A stretch of 64,000 nucleotides of DNA from contig CALRQL020000005.1 in the NCBI GenBank assembly GCA_943370295.1, forward strand, positions 124,001 through 188,000, read 5' to 3'. A model generated the notes under the pieces. That model saw only the letters and a program-made list of their open reading frames with translations. It was not told where the DNA came from and did no database searches. The translations under genes were made by a program, and so were the position numbers. The stretch is from SB11 sp943370295. Lineage in GTDB: Bacteria > Bacteroidota > Bacteroidia > UBA8524. Shown in pieces: positions 26,219 through 34,441 of the stretch (position 1 is the stretch's first letter; the number at the start of each line of letters is the position of its first letter).

Positions 26219-26857
26219 ATGTCAGAAAGATATACTACTACGCTTGAAAGCTGGGACAAGTTAGCCGACGCTTACCAAGAAAAGTTTATGTACTTGGATT
26301 TGTACAACGGCACGTACGACAGGTTTTGTAACTTGGTGGAACAGCCTGCCGCCCGGATTTTTGAAATAGGTTGCGGCCCGGGAAATATTACAAAATACTT
26401 GCTTGAAAAAAGACCCGAGTACACCATTGATGCTATTGACGCTTCGCCGGCTATGGCAGCATTGGCCAAGCAAAACAATCCGCAGGCAAATGTGAGTGTG
26501 ATGGATTGCAGAGAGATTGGCAGCATTACCCAAAAGTACCACGGTGTTGTGTGCGGTTTTTGCCTGCCGTATTTGGAGAAAACCGATTGCGAACGCTTGT
26601 TTAAAGACTGCGCAAGTTTGTTGCTGCCCGATGGGGTTTTGTATGTGAGTGCTATTGAAGGTGATTATGCTGCTTCGGGGTGGGGGACAGATAGCAAAGG
26701 CAATAACCCGATGTATGTGTACTATTACAGTGAGTCTCTTTTAACGGATTTATTGAAACAAAACGGTTTTGCAATAACAGCCGTTGAGCGGATACCTTAC
26801 ACCATGGCAAACGGAAACAGCTCAGTGCATTTGGTAATGATGGGTAGACGACAATAA
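26219..26857 (+). CDS. SAM-dependent methyltransferase (class I)
   Basis: 212 residues. The Rossmann-fold SAM site is IFEIGCGPGNITKYLL (motif I), then DAIDASPAM (motif II acidic residue), VSVMDCREI, and VVCGFCLPYLEK (motif IV). This resembles the Methyltransf_25/11 small-molecule enzymes. The substrate is unknown. It stands between the divergent VgrG-like gene and the convergent deacetylase and shows no operon partner. Confidence 0.85.
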   Translation: MSERYTTTLESWDKLADAYQEKFMYLDLYNGTYDRFCNLVEQPAARIFEIGCGPGNITKYLLEKRPEYTIDAIDASPAMAALAKQNNPQANVSVMDCREIGSITQKYHGVVCGFCLPYLEKTDCERLFKDCASLLLPDGVLYVSAIEGDYAASGWGTDSKGNNPMYVYYYSESLLTDLLKQNGFAITAVERIPYTMANGNSSVHLVMMGRRQ

Positions 26858-26868
26858 ACTACGAGTGA

Positions 26869-27477
26869 TTATAGAGTAACGAAACTATACCCTTGTTGTG
26901 AAAAGTGCTGTAAAAAGCGGGGCAGCAATTCTTTCATGTTTTTTTCCGCCTTCACACTATCGTGAAAAAGCACGATGGAACCATCAGTAGTATGTTCAAG
27001 CATATAAGCCAAGCTTTCTTCAACATTCAAAGTGGCCTCAAAATCACGCGAAAGTATCGACCAATATATAATCCGGTACTTTTTGCGCACCGCCCTAAAC
27101 TGGCGCAACCCTATTTTTCCGTAAGGCGGTCTGAAAAGGTTGCTGTGTGTATATTCATCACACAGCTCAATATTGTTTAAATAGGTTGAGTTATCGGTAG
27201 CCCAACCGTTCAGATGGTTATATGTGTGGTTACCTATCCGGTGCCCGCGTTGTAAAAGGTTGTTAAATGTTTCGGGAAATTTGCGCACGTTATCGCCCAC
27301 ACAGAAAAAAGTGGCCTTGGCATTGTGCTTTTCAAGTTCGTCCATCACCCACTCGGTTATCTCAGGATGAGGGCCGTCATCAAACGTAAGATAGATGCTT
27401 TTGCCCTCCTGCGGCATCCTCCAGGTAATAGCAGGCATTAGCCATGGCATTAGTTGTGGGGTATTATACCGAAACAT
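26869..27477 (-). CDS. Polysaccharide deacetylase (NodB domain)
   Basis: 202 residues, one NodB homology domain. It has the catalytic TFDDGPHPE (D33, D34), the metal ligands in GHRIGNHTYNHLNG, the RPPYG motif, and the C-terminal IVLFHDS. It removes N-acetyl groups from chitin-, peptidoglycan- or exopolysaccharide-type sugars using a divalent metal. No signal peptide is predicted, so location is uncertain. It ends 11 bp from the convergent methyltransferase gene. Confidence 0.88.
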   Translation of the reverse strand: MFRYNTPQLMPWLMPAITWRMPQEGKSIYLTFDDGPHPEITEWVMDELEKHNAKATFFCVGDNVRKFPETFNNLLQRGHRIGNHTYNHLNGWATDNSTYLNNIELCDEYTHSNLFRPPYGKIGLRQFRAVRKKYRIIYWSILSRDFEATLNVEESLAYMLEHTTDGSIVLFHDSVKAEKNMKELLPRFLQHFSQQGYSFVTL

Positions 27478-27552
27478 TTGTCTTATTTATCGAGAAAAAC
27501 CTGTTGTCCTTAACTTTACACAATAATATTGTTTTGTTTTTTAATCAGTACC

Positions 27553-28977
27553 ATGAAAAACAAACTGTACATATTTGTTGCGCTGATACTAAGTGCAACT
27601 TTGCAAGCAGGTGCCCAAACCAACTGGACACTGGAAGATTGCATAAACCACGCGCTTAAAAACAACATAAGCGTACAGCAAAGTCAAGCCCAGCTTAGCA
27701 CAGCCACCAACAACCTGCTGCAAAGTAAGCTATCGTTATTGCCAAGCATTAATGCCAACGCATCAAACAACTATAACTTCGGTCGTTCTATCGACCCTTT
27801 TACAAACACATTTGCCGTGCAGCAAATACGCAGCAATAACTTTAGTATTAGCGGTAATGTTACCTTGTTTAGCGGATTGCAAAACCAAAACACCATTAAA
27901 CAAAACGATGCCACACTAAAGGCTGCCAAGCAGGATTTAGAAGCTACCCGAAACACTGTAGCCCTGAATATTGCCGCCGCCTTTTTGCAAGTAGTGCTGA
28001 ACGAAGAAATTGTGGAGGTGAGCCGCGTGCAAATGCAAACTACCCAACAGCAATTAGATAGGGCACAGAAATTAGTAGATGCCGGAAGGCAACCGATAAA
28101 TACGGTACTTGATTTAAAAGCCCAATTAAGCAGCGAGAATCTTACGCTGGTAAATGCACAAAACCAATTAGAGCTATCATATCTTAATTTGTGGCAGTTG
28201 ATGATGTACCAGCCGGCAGTAGGCGATAAAGTAGTTAAACCTACTATTACCCAAGATTTTGAAAACCTGCCTGTTTACAGCCCGCAAACTATTTATGAAA
28301 ATTTTTCACAAACCGCGCCTGAAATAAGGGCAGCACAATACCGCGTAAATAGTTCATTGTATGCGCACAAAGTGGCACTGGGCGGACGCAGTCCGCGTAT
28401 TTCGCTTAGCGGCTCTATCAGCTCCGTATATTCAGAGTCGTTTAAAAGCTACGGCGGTTATACCACCATTGGTACCCGCGAGCTGTACACCGACCTTAAC
28501 GGAAATCCTGTAATTGCGCCTTATACCATCCCAACCTCAGCCTCGGTAACTCCATTTGGCCAGCAGTTAAATGATAACCTGGGTAAGTTTGTTGGCTTTA
28601 GTATGAGTATCCCAATATTTAACGGATGGCAGGTAAACAATTCTATCAGCAATGCTAAAAACAGCATACAGATTGCCGACCTGAATAAAAAGCAGGCCGA
28701 AAATACGGTGTATAGAGATGTTACCACTGCCGTTACGCAATACGAGGCTGCAAAAGCAAAATATACCTCATCAAAAGAAAATATTGAGGCTCAACAAAAA
28801 AGCTATGAGTTTGCCAATGCCCGCAACGAAGCAGGCCTGATGAACTTTGCAGAGTTTGCGCTAATAAAAAACAACCTTGCCCGTGCTGAAACTAACATGG
28901 TGCAAGCTAAATACGAACTGTTGTTTCGCATAAAAACCATTGAGTTTTACAATACAGGAAAAATTACCAACCAATAA
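27553..28977 (+). CDS. TolC-family outer membrane efflux protein
   Basis: 474 residues starting at ATG 27553 (MKNKLYIFVALILSATLQAGA signal peptide). The frame opening at 27529 adds only a non-signal prefix. The mature protein begins WTLEDCINHALKNNISVQQSQAQLS, the standard first helix of the trimeric channel-tunnel, and the second repeat begins near residue 260 (QTAPEIRAAQYRVNSS). It forms the outer-membrane channel of a tripartite pump with the HlyD-type adaptor encoded 18 bp downstream. No inner-membrane transporter follows. Confidence 0.92.
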   Translation: MKNKLYIFVALILSATLQAGAQTNWTLEDCINHALKNNISVQQSQAQLSTATNNLLQSKLSLLPSINANASNNYNFGRSIDPFTNTFAVQQIRSNNFSISGNVTLFSGLQNQNTIKQNDATLKAAKQDLEATRNTVALNIAAAFLQVVLNEEIVEVSRVQMQTTQQQLDRAQKLVDAGRQPINTVLDLKAQLSSENLTLVNAQNQLELSYLNLWQLMMYQPAVGDKVVKPTITQDFENLPVYSPQTIYENFSQTAPEIRAAQYRVNSSLYAHKVALGGRSPRISLSGSISSVYSESFKSYGGYTTIGTRELYTDLNGNPVIAPYTIPTSASVTPFGQQLNDNLGKFVGFSMSIPIFNGWQVNNSISNAKNSIQIADLNKKQAENTVYRDVTTAVTQYEAAKAKYTSSKENIEAQQKSYEFANARNEAGLMNFAEFALIKNNLARAETNMVQAKYELLFRIKTIEFYNTGKITNQ

Positions 28978-28995
28978 CCTACACACTTAGCATAC

Positions 28996-30420
28996 ATGAA
29001 AAAGAAATTTAAACTGGCATGGTACTACTGGGTACTGATTTTTGTAGTAGCCATAGGTATTTTGATGGTTGTATTCAGTAGTAAAGAAAGCCATCAGAAA
29101 GTGGCTGCTGAAGCTGCCGAGAAAAGAGACATTACTGAAATTGTAAGCTCTAACGGTAAAATACAACCTGAGGTGGAGGTGAAAATTGCCCCTGAAGTAT
29201 CGGGGGAAATTGTTGACCTGTATGTGAACGAGGGCGATAGTGTGAAAAAAGGTCAGCTATTGGTGCGTATCAACCCCGACCTTTTGCAAAGTGATGAATC
29301 GCGCAGCCGCGCCAACTTAAACAATGCCCGTGCAAACTACGAAAATGCAAAAGCACGCCTGGCACAGCAAGAGGCAAGGATGAAATCGGAAATTGAGCCG
29401 GCGTATAAGCGTAATAAAAAACTACATGATGATAATGTAATTTCTGATGCTGAATTTGAAGCCAGCCAAAGTACCTACCAAGCTGCCGTGCGCGAAATTG
29501 AAGCCGCCAAAGCAACCGTAGATGCTGCCAAATATAGCATTGATGCCTCAGAAGCATTGTTGAGCCAAAGCAGTAAGAACCTGCTGCGTACTGAAATTTT
29601 TGCTACGATGGACGGTGTTATCTCTAAGCTTAATGTGAAAAAAGGTGAACGCGTGGTTGGAACTGCAACAATGGCGGGAACAGAGTTGCTGCGTATTGCT
29701 GATTTAACACAAATGGAAATGAAGGTGGATGTGAGCGAAAACGATATTATACGCGTTTCATTAGGCGATACTGCAATTGTAGAAGTGGACGCATACCCCG
29801 GCAAGAAGTTTAAAGGCGTAGTGAAGGAAGTAGCCAACTCTGCCACTTCTTCTGCAACTGCCAGCAGCACCGACCAAGTGACCAATTTTGAGGTGAAGGT
29901 GCGCATTTTACGAGAGTCTTATGCCGACTTAATGAAAGGCATGAGTAATAAACTATCTCCGTTCCGTCCGGGTATGTCGGGTACAGCGGATATTCAAACC
30001 GATGTTCAACGCAAAGTATTGAGCATTCCGATTGAGGCAGTTACCACACGCTCTAACGATAAAAAAGGCAAGGACGACAAGGATAAAGACAGCGATGGTG
30101 AAAATGGGGGAGAAGAACCGCCACCACCGGGCGAAGAGGATAACACGTCAAATAATTCAGCTTCAAAAGCTAAAAAAGACGAGGATGCTAAGGAGGAGAA
30201 AAAAGAAGTGGTGTTTAAAGTTGAGAACGGTAAAGTGGTAATGGTGGAGGTGAAAACAGGAATACAAGACAGCAAATACATACAAATTTTAGAGGGAGTG
30301 AAGCCCGGTGATAAGATTGTTACAGGCCCTTACAGTGCCGTATCAAAAACGCTTAAAGACGGAGATATGGTAGAAGTGGTTGATAAAAGCCAACTATTTA
30401 GCCGCAAAAAGGCTGATTAG
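28996..30420 (+). CDS. HlyD/AcrA-type periplasmic adaptor
   Basis: 474 residues. An N-terminal membrane anchor (YYWVLIFVVAIGILMVVF) is followed by a lipoyl-like half (KIAPEVSGEIVDLYVNEGDSVKKGQLL), an alpha-helical hairpin, the second lipoyl half (DGVISKLNVKKGERVVG) and the beta-barrel domain. Residues about 350-400 are an unusual charged low-complexity insert (KKGKDDKDKDSDGENGG, PPPPGEED) before the membrane-proximal domain. It links the TolC protein to an inner-membrane pump, which in many Bacteroidota is a MacB-type ABC transporter but is absent here. Confidence 0.9.
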   Translation: MKKKFKLAWYYWVLIFVVAIGILMVVFSSKESHQKVAAEAAEKRDITEIVSSNGKIQPEVEVKIAPEVSGEIVDLYVNEGDSVKKGQLLVRINPDLLQSDESRSRANLNNARANYENAKARLAQQEARMKSEIEPAYKRNKKLHDDNVISDAEFEASQSTYQAAVREIEAAKATVDAAKYSIDASEALLSQSSKNLLRTEIFATMDGVISKLNVKKGERVVGTATMAGTELLRIADLTQMEMKVDVSENDIIRVSLGDTAIVEVDAYPGKKFKGVVKEVANSATSSATASSTDQVTNFEVKVRILRESYADLMKGMSNKLSPFRPGMSGTADIQTDVQRKVLSIPIEAVTTRSNDKKGKDDKDKDSDGENGGEEPPPPGEEDNTSNNSASKAKKDEDAKEEKKEVVFKVENGKVVMVEVKTGIQDSKYIQILEGVKPGDKIVTGPYSAVSKTLKDGDMVEVVDKSQLFSRKKAD

Positions 30421-30493
30421 TAAAAGAAACCTCTACTCCATCTCAAAAATAGCATTTAAAAGGGTTATAAACGTAGCCCCGTTACTTGGCCGC

Positions 30494-30524
30494 AAAGGCA
30501 CTAAAACACAGTTTTGGTGCCTTT
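30494..30524 (+). terminator. Hairpin terminator after the adaptor gene
   Basis: A stem of 13 bp with one G-T pair (aaaggcactaaaa / ttttggtgccttt) and a 5-nt loop. It lies 74 bp after the adaptor stop and just before the 3' end of the convergent sensor gene. Confidence 0.6.
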
Positions 30525-30541
30525 GTTGCTTAAAGGCAGGG

Positions 30542-31960
30542 TTAGAAAACAAAGTATTTGGTGAGCACGCTTTTGGTAAGCGGTTTAGTAAAATAGCCTT
30601 TTACATGCTCGTATGTTTTTGCTTTTTTAATGTCTTCAGGGTCTATCGATGAAGTTAGCATGTAAACAGGTACTTTAACCCCCAGTGCTTCAAGGTTGTT
30701 TAAAAAGTCCCAACCGTTCATGTCGGGCATATTAATGTCTAAAAAAACAGCATCAGGCGCTTTGGGACCCTTTAGTGTTTCAAGAGCATTTGCCGCGCGT
30801 GTATAGCTTAAAATGGTAAGCTGTGGGTTCAGTTTTCGCAAAATCATGGTGGTAATGTTATTAAACACCCGGTCGTCATCCACCAGCATTATACTCTCCA
30901 ACGGATGGTTTTTGCGGTTTTCATCAGCATACCTTACCCTATCCGCAGCTACAATCTTATTCAAGTCATGCACCACACCGTCAAGTTTCACCGATACTGT
31001 TTTTAAATCCTGCAACAACCTTTTATTGTCGGGGTTTTCAGGGTGGTCGTAATCAAATACATCCAATATCGAAAGGATATCTGCAACCGGCGAGCGTAGC
31101 TGATGCGACGTAAAAAACGCGTAGTGCTTTAGCCGCTCGTTTGATTTTATTAACTCTTCACTGTTTTTCTTTAGCTCGGTAATGTTTTGGCCTATCGCAA
31201 TAAAACTCTCTGTTTTCCCGCTCAAATCGCGCGTAGGGTCAGCATTTATGCGCATCCAATACTCTTCGCCGGTTTTTGTATATCCGCCTAATTCTTCTAC
31301 AAAGCTGGCGCCATTTGCCACGCTATTGTTAATTCGTTCCAAAGCCTCGGCATTACTTTCATGCTCGGCCAGTAAATCGGTAGCACGTTTCCCTTTTACC
31401 TCTGCCAATGTGTACCCTGTAAGGCGGGTGTAGCCGTCATTTATCCAAGTAATCCTAAGGTTACGATTGGTAATAATTATTGCATTGGTGGTTTTTTGCG
31501 CAATAAGAGCCAGCTTTTCCATTTCCCGCCGTTGGCCCTCTTGTGCACTAATATCATAAGAGAGGCGCATGAGTGTTGTGGGGGTTCCATCCTTATCAGC
31601 CTCATATACAATGTACTTAGTTGCGTACCAGTGGTAACCGCCTTGGGCATGTCTGTAACGCTCTTTTATCTCGTATTTTTGGTTGTGAGATAGGGCTCTA
31701 ATCGTATTTATCCGTTCCTTATACTCAGCTAAATCATCGGGATGCATCAGTTTTTCCAGAACAAACCCTTTCTTATTGGTCTCGTTCTTTAGCGAAAACC
31801 CTAACCACTCTAATGGATGTTTACTGCTATATATAGTCTCGCCAGTTTTGGCATCAATTAAAAATACTATCCCCGCAAAAGAATCTAAAAGTGTATTGAG
31901 TGAACTACCTGCTGGAGCTTCTCCCAAGCCTATGGCCTTTGTTGGTTCAGTATTCTTCAT
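30542..31960 (-). CDS. PAS-PAS-HisKA-REC protein without an ATPase domain
   Basis: 472 residues. PAS 1 lies at about 22-140, PAS 2 at 148-265 (IIITNRNLRITWINDGYTRLTGY, PAC with EEYWMRINADP), a HisKA-like dimer helix has its H-box at FFTSHQLRSPVADIL (H286), and a receiver domain lies at 355-472 (MLVDDDRVF, FLDINMPDMNGWDF with D408, YMLTSS, TKPLT). The region between H286 and the receiver is about 65 residues, too short for a HATPase_c domain, and there are no N, G1 or G2 boxes. It cannot phosphorylate itself and must rely on another kinase, or act by conformation alone. Confidence 0.82.
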   Translation of the reverse strand: MKNTEPTKAIGLGEAPAGSSLNTLLDSFAGIVFLIDAKTGETIYSSKHPLEWLGFSLKNETNKKGFVLEKLMHPDDLAEYKERINTIRALSHNQKYEIKERYRHAQGGYHWYATKYIVYEADKDGTPTTLMRLSYDISAQEGQRREMEKLALIAQKTTNAIIITNRNLRITWINDGYTRLTGYTLAEVKGKRATDLLAEHESNAEALERINNSVANGASFVEELGGYTKTGEEYWMRINADPTRDLSGKTESFIAIGQNITELKKNSEELIKSNERLKHYAFFTSHQLRSPVADILSILDVFDYDHPENPDNKRLLQDLKTVSVKLDGVVHDLNKIVAADRVRYADENRKNHPLESIMLVDDDRVFNNITTMILRKLNPQLTILSYTRAANALETLKGPKAPDAVFLDINMPDMNGWDFLNNLEALGVKVPVYMLTSSIDPEDIKKAKTYEHVKGYFTKPLTKSVLTKYFVF

Positions 31961-32047
31961 AATAGCAACTGTGGTGGGAAAGGCACAATGTCCCTATTAC
32001 GAATTTAAAAAAATAAAATGTTAAAACAAACAACCGAAAATTTAAAA

Positions 32048-32581
32048 TCAAATCATTCGGTCACTCAACACACTTAGGTATTCAATCCAAGGGCCGGTTG
32101 CGACACGGTATTGTTTGGCCATTACCCTTGTAATTTGGTTAATGTGTGATAAATCGTGCACTGTCCAAGTACTAAGCAATTGCTCAAGCGTAACGTTACC
32201 AAATACAGGGTGTACACCCGTTTTCTGATAATCTGCAACTGTTATATTTTTACTTTTTAGAATAGCAAGGTTATGTGCTCTTGCCGCAATAAATTCATCC
32301 AGCACTTGTGTAAGGGTTTTGCTCTCGCTCTCTTTAAACTGGGCATAACGGTCAAACGGAACAAAGTTTTTATCGCCGTTTTCGTTCAAAATCTTTTCCA
32401 AGCGCGGTATCCAATCGGTAAGCTCACCGTGCAGCAAATGTCCCACCACATCAAACGGGCTCCATGTATCTCTGCCCTCATTATTTTTTGTCCAATCATC
32501 GTCCAATCCGTTTAACAGTAACTTTAGCACAGCGGGAGTGCGCTCTAATAATTGCAGCGATTTTTCAAGGTTAAAGTCCAT
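32048..32581 (-). CDS. DinB-family four-helix protein
   Basis: 177 residues from ATG 32581 (MDFNLEKSLQLLERTP); a GTG two codons upstream is less likely. DinB-like metal-site histidines are in SPFDVVGHLLHGE and WTVHDLSHINQITRVMAKQY. Members are putative metal-dependent enzymes, including thiol transferases of the bacillithiol type, and most have no proven function. It is divergent from the membrane-protein cluster at 32706. Confidence 0.78.
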   Translation of the reverse strand: MDFNLEKSLQLLERTPAVLKLLLNGLDDDWTKNNEGRDTWSPFDVVGHLLHGELTDWIPRLEKILNENGDKNFVPFDRYAQFKESESKTLTQVLDEFIAARAHNLAILKSKNITVADYQKTGVHPVFGNVTLEQLLSTWTVHDLSHINQITRVMAKQYRVATGPWIEYLSVLSDRMI

Positions 32582-32705
32582 ACACACAAAGCGTTTATCA
32601 AAGATAATCCTCTCCCATCATAATCGGTTTTGTCATCCAAATCAAAAAAATAGCTTGTTTATTTAATCCTTCATTACTTACTTTGCATTACAAAGTGCTT
32701 TTTAA

Positions 32706-33347
32706 ATGAGCAATAAAGAAAATCAATTAAACGACCTGAAAGAGATACGCCAGTTGATGGATCGCTCTTCGCGATTCTTATCACTCAGCGGAATGTCAGG
32801 AGTTGCTGCGGGGGTATGCGGAATTGGCTCTGCCATTGTTACCCATTTCTACCTTAGCAAGGAAGGGCTCCGTTCTACGTTTGAATCGAATGCCTTTATT
32901 GAGGTTGAGCTTGAAAAGCGGCTAATTACCAACCTGTTGCTGATTGGAGCAATAACGTTGGTACTTGCCATAGCCTCGGCAACATTTTTTACCCTTAGAA
33001 AAGTAACAAAGAGCAAGCAAAAGATTTGGGATGCCACCACAAAACGGCTGTTTATAAATATGCTGTTACCGTTAGGAGCCGGCGGCATTTTTTGCCTGGC
33101 ATTATTGTACCATAACGAATACGGATTGGTTGCTCCTGCTACATTAGTGTTCTACGGATTGGCGCTGCTAAATGCAAGCAAATACACGCTTGACGAAATG
33201 CGCTATTTGGGCATCACCGAAATTGTGTTGGGTTTGGTAGCTATGTTTAATGTAGGCTACGGACTTGAGTTTTGGGCGATAGGTTTTGGCCTGATGCACA
33301 TTGTATATGGTTTGGTGATGTGGTATAAGTATGACCGTAAAGGATGA
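32706..33347 (+). CDS. Integral membrane protein, unknown
   Basis: 213 residues with about six hydrophobic segments (near residues 25-47, 75-97, 112-135, 138-158, 168-186, 188-205). The polar N-terminus LKEIRQLMDRSSRFLSLSGMSGVAAG resembles those of uncharacterised Bacteroidota membrane proteins that precede a winged-helix gene. Its stop overlaps the ATG of the regulator (ATGA), so the two are translationally coupled. Confidence 0.7.
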   Translation: MSNKENQLNDLKEIRQLMDRSSRFLSLSGMSGVAAGVCGIGSAIVTHFYLSKEGLRSTFESNAFIEVELEKRLITNLLLIGAITLVLAIASATFFTLRKVTKSKQKIWDATTKRLFINMLLPLGAGGIFCLALLYHNEYGLVAPATLVFYGLALLNASKYTLDEMRYLGITEIVLGLVAMFNVGYGLEFWAIGFGLMHIVYGLVMWYKYDRKG

Positions 33348-33643
33348 AACCACTACTTAACGGATTTGATAAGGCGTTTGAGAACCGCACACGGCTGGCA
33401 ATAATGAGCGTGCTGATGGTGAACAGCAGTGTTGACTTTAACACGTTGAAGGAAATGCTGGATGTTACCGACGGCAATCTTGCCAGCCACATTACTGCGC
33501 TTGAAAAAGCGGGCTACGTAAGCGTGCAAAAGGGTTTCATAGGTAAAAAAACCAATACTACTTATGCTGCCACCCAAGATGGCCAAAAGGCTTTTAGAAA
33601 CCACCTTGACAGCCTTGAAAATTTTATAAAAAACATCGACTAA
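33344..33643 (+). CDS. Winged-helix transcriptional regulator (ArsR/MarR-like, HTH_34 type)
   Basis: 99 residues. FENRTRLAIMSVLMVNSSVDFNTLKEML is the first part of the wing-helix fold, DGNLASHITALEKAGYVSVQKGF is the recognition helix, and KTNTTYAATQDGQKAF is the wing. This is the short single-domain regulator class that Bacteroidota often place beside membrane proteins. It overlaps the upstream gene by 4 bp and probably autoregulates the cluster; the ligand is unknown. Confidence 0.83.
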   Translation: MKPLLNGFDKAFENRTRLAIMSVLMVNSSVDFNTLKEMLDVTDGNLASHITALEKAGYVSVQKGFIGKKTNTTYAATQDGQKAFRNHLDSLENFIKNID

Positions 33644-33697
33644 TTTTTTTACACCTACACTTTGAAACTCAAAGTACTTTTAAAAATAAAAATAATA

Positions 33698-34423
33698 ATG
33701 AGTATCTCATCCACTTTGCAACAACTGCTTCGAAATAAAGACGAAGTAGTAGGCCGTACACTTGGCGAAGGCTTGACCACCAAGGAGTTCACAGCCCTGT
33801 TCACCCTATGCCTCGGCCTGATGGTGGGCTACGGTCTTTTAATTGGTGCCCGCTACGATGCCTTGCAGGCGTCCGTATCGGCCATCAAATTACCCCTCCT
33901 GTTTTTACTCACGGCGGCTATCTGTTTCCCTACCCTGTATATGTTCTTATCCTACTTAGGCATTCGGCAGGGTTTAAAACAACTGATGGGGCTACTGCTA
34001 TTAAGCCTTACCTACATTAGTTTAGTATTGGCGGCCTTTGCACCGGTTACCTTCTTTTTCCTAATTACTACCAACGGATATGAGTTTTATAAATTCATAA
34101 ACATTGTGGTGTTTGGCATTGCAGGATTTATAGGCATCAGGCTTTTCTACGCGCAAATGGGCGAAATAATAAATGCCGCATGGCCTAAGCTGCAAGTAAC
34201 CACTGATGAGACGGGGCATTTAATAATGCCTGCAACTAACAATAAGCAAAAAGCGCAGTGGTTTCTGATGGCTTGGGCTGTAATGTTTGCGTTGATTGGA
34301 GCACAACTATCCTATACACTTAGCCCATTCTTTGGCGACCCCACAAAAACGTTCATCCTGATAAACGAAGGCGGAAGCAATTTCTTTTTGGATGTAAGAG
34401 AAACGATAAGAAACATAAAATAA
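33698..34423 (+). CDS. Membrane protein, Yip1-like arrangement
   Basis: 241 residues from ATG 33698 (MSISSTLQQLLRNKDEV). The frame also opens 12 codons earlier at a non-ATG codon, which I reject because it reads KLKVLLKIKII. Five hydrophobic segments lie at about 40-60, 75-97, 105-127, 135-160 and 190-212. The last 40 residues are outside the membrane. The layout recalls Yip1-like inner membrane proteins, but no signature is strong enough to name it. Confidence 0.65.
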   Translation: MSISSTLQQLLRNKDEVVGRTLGEGLTTKEFTALFTLCLGLMVGYGLLIGARYDALQASVSAIKLPLLFLLTAAICFPTLYMFLSYLGIRQGLKQLMGLLLLSLTYISLVLAAFAPVTFFFLITTNGYEFYKFINIVVFGIAGFIGIRLFYAQMGEIINAAWPKLQVTTDETGHLIMPATNNKQKAQWFLMAWAVMFALIGAQLSYTLSPFFGDPTKTFILINEGGSNFFLDVRETIRNIK

Positions 34424-34441
34424 CACTTATTTATAAGTAAC

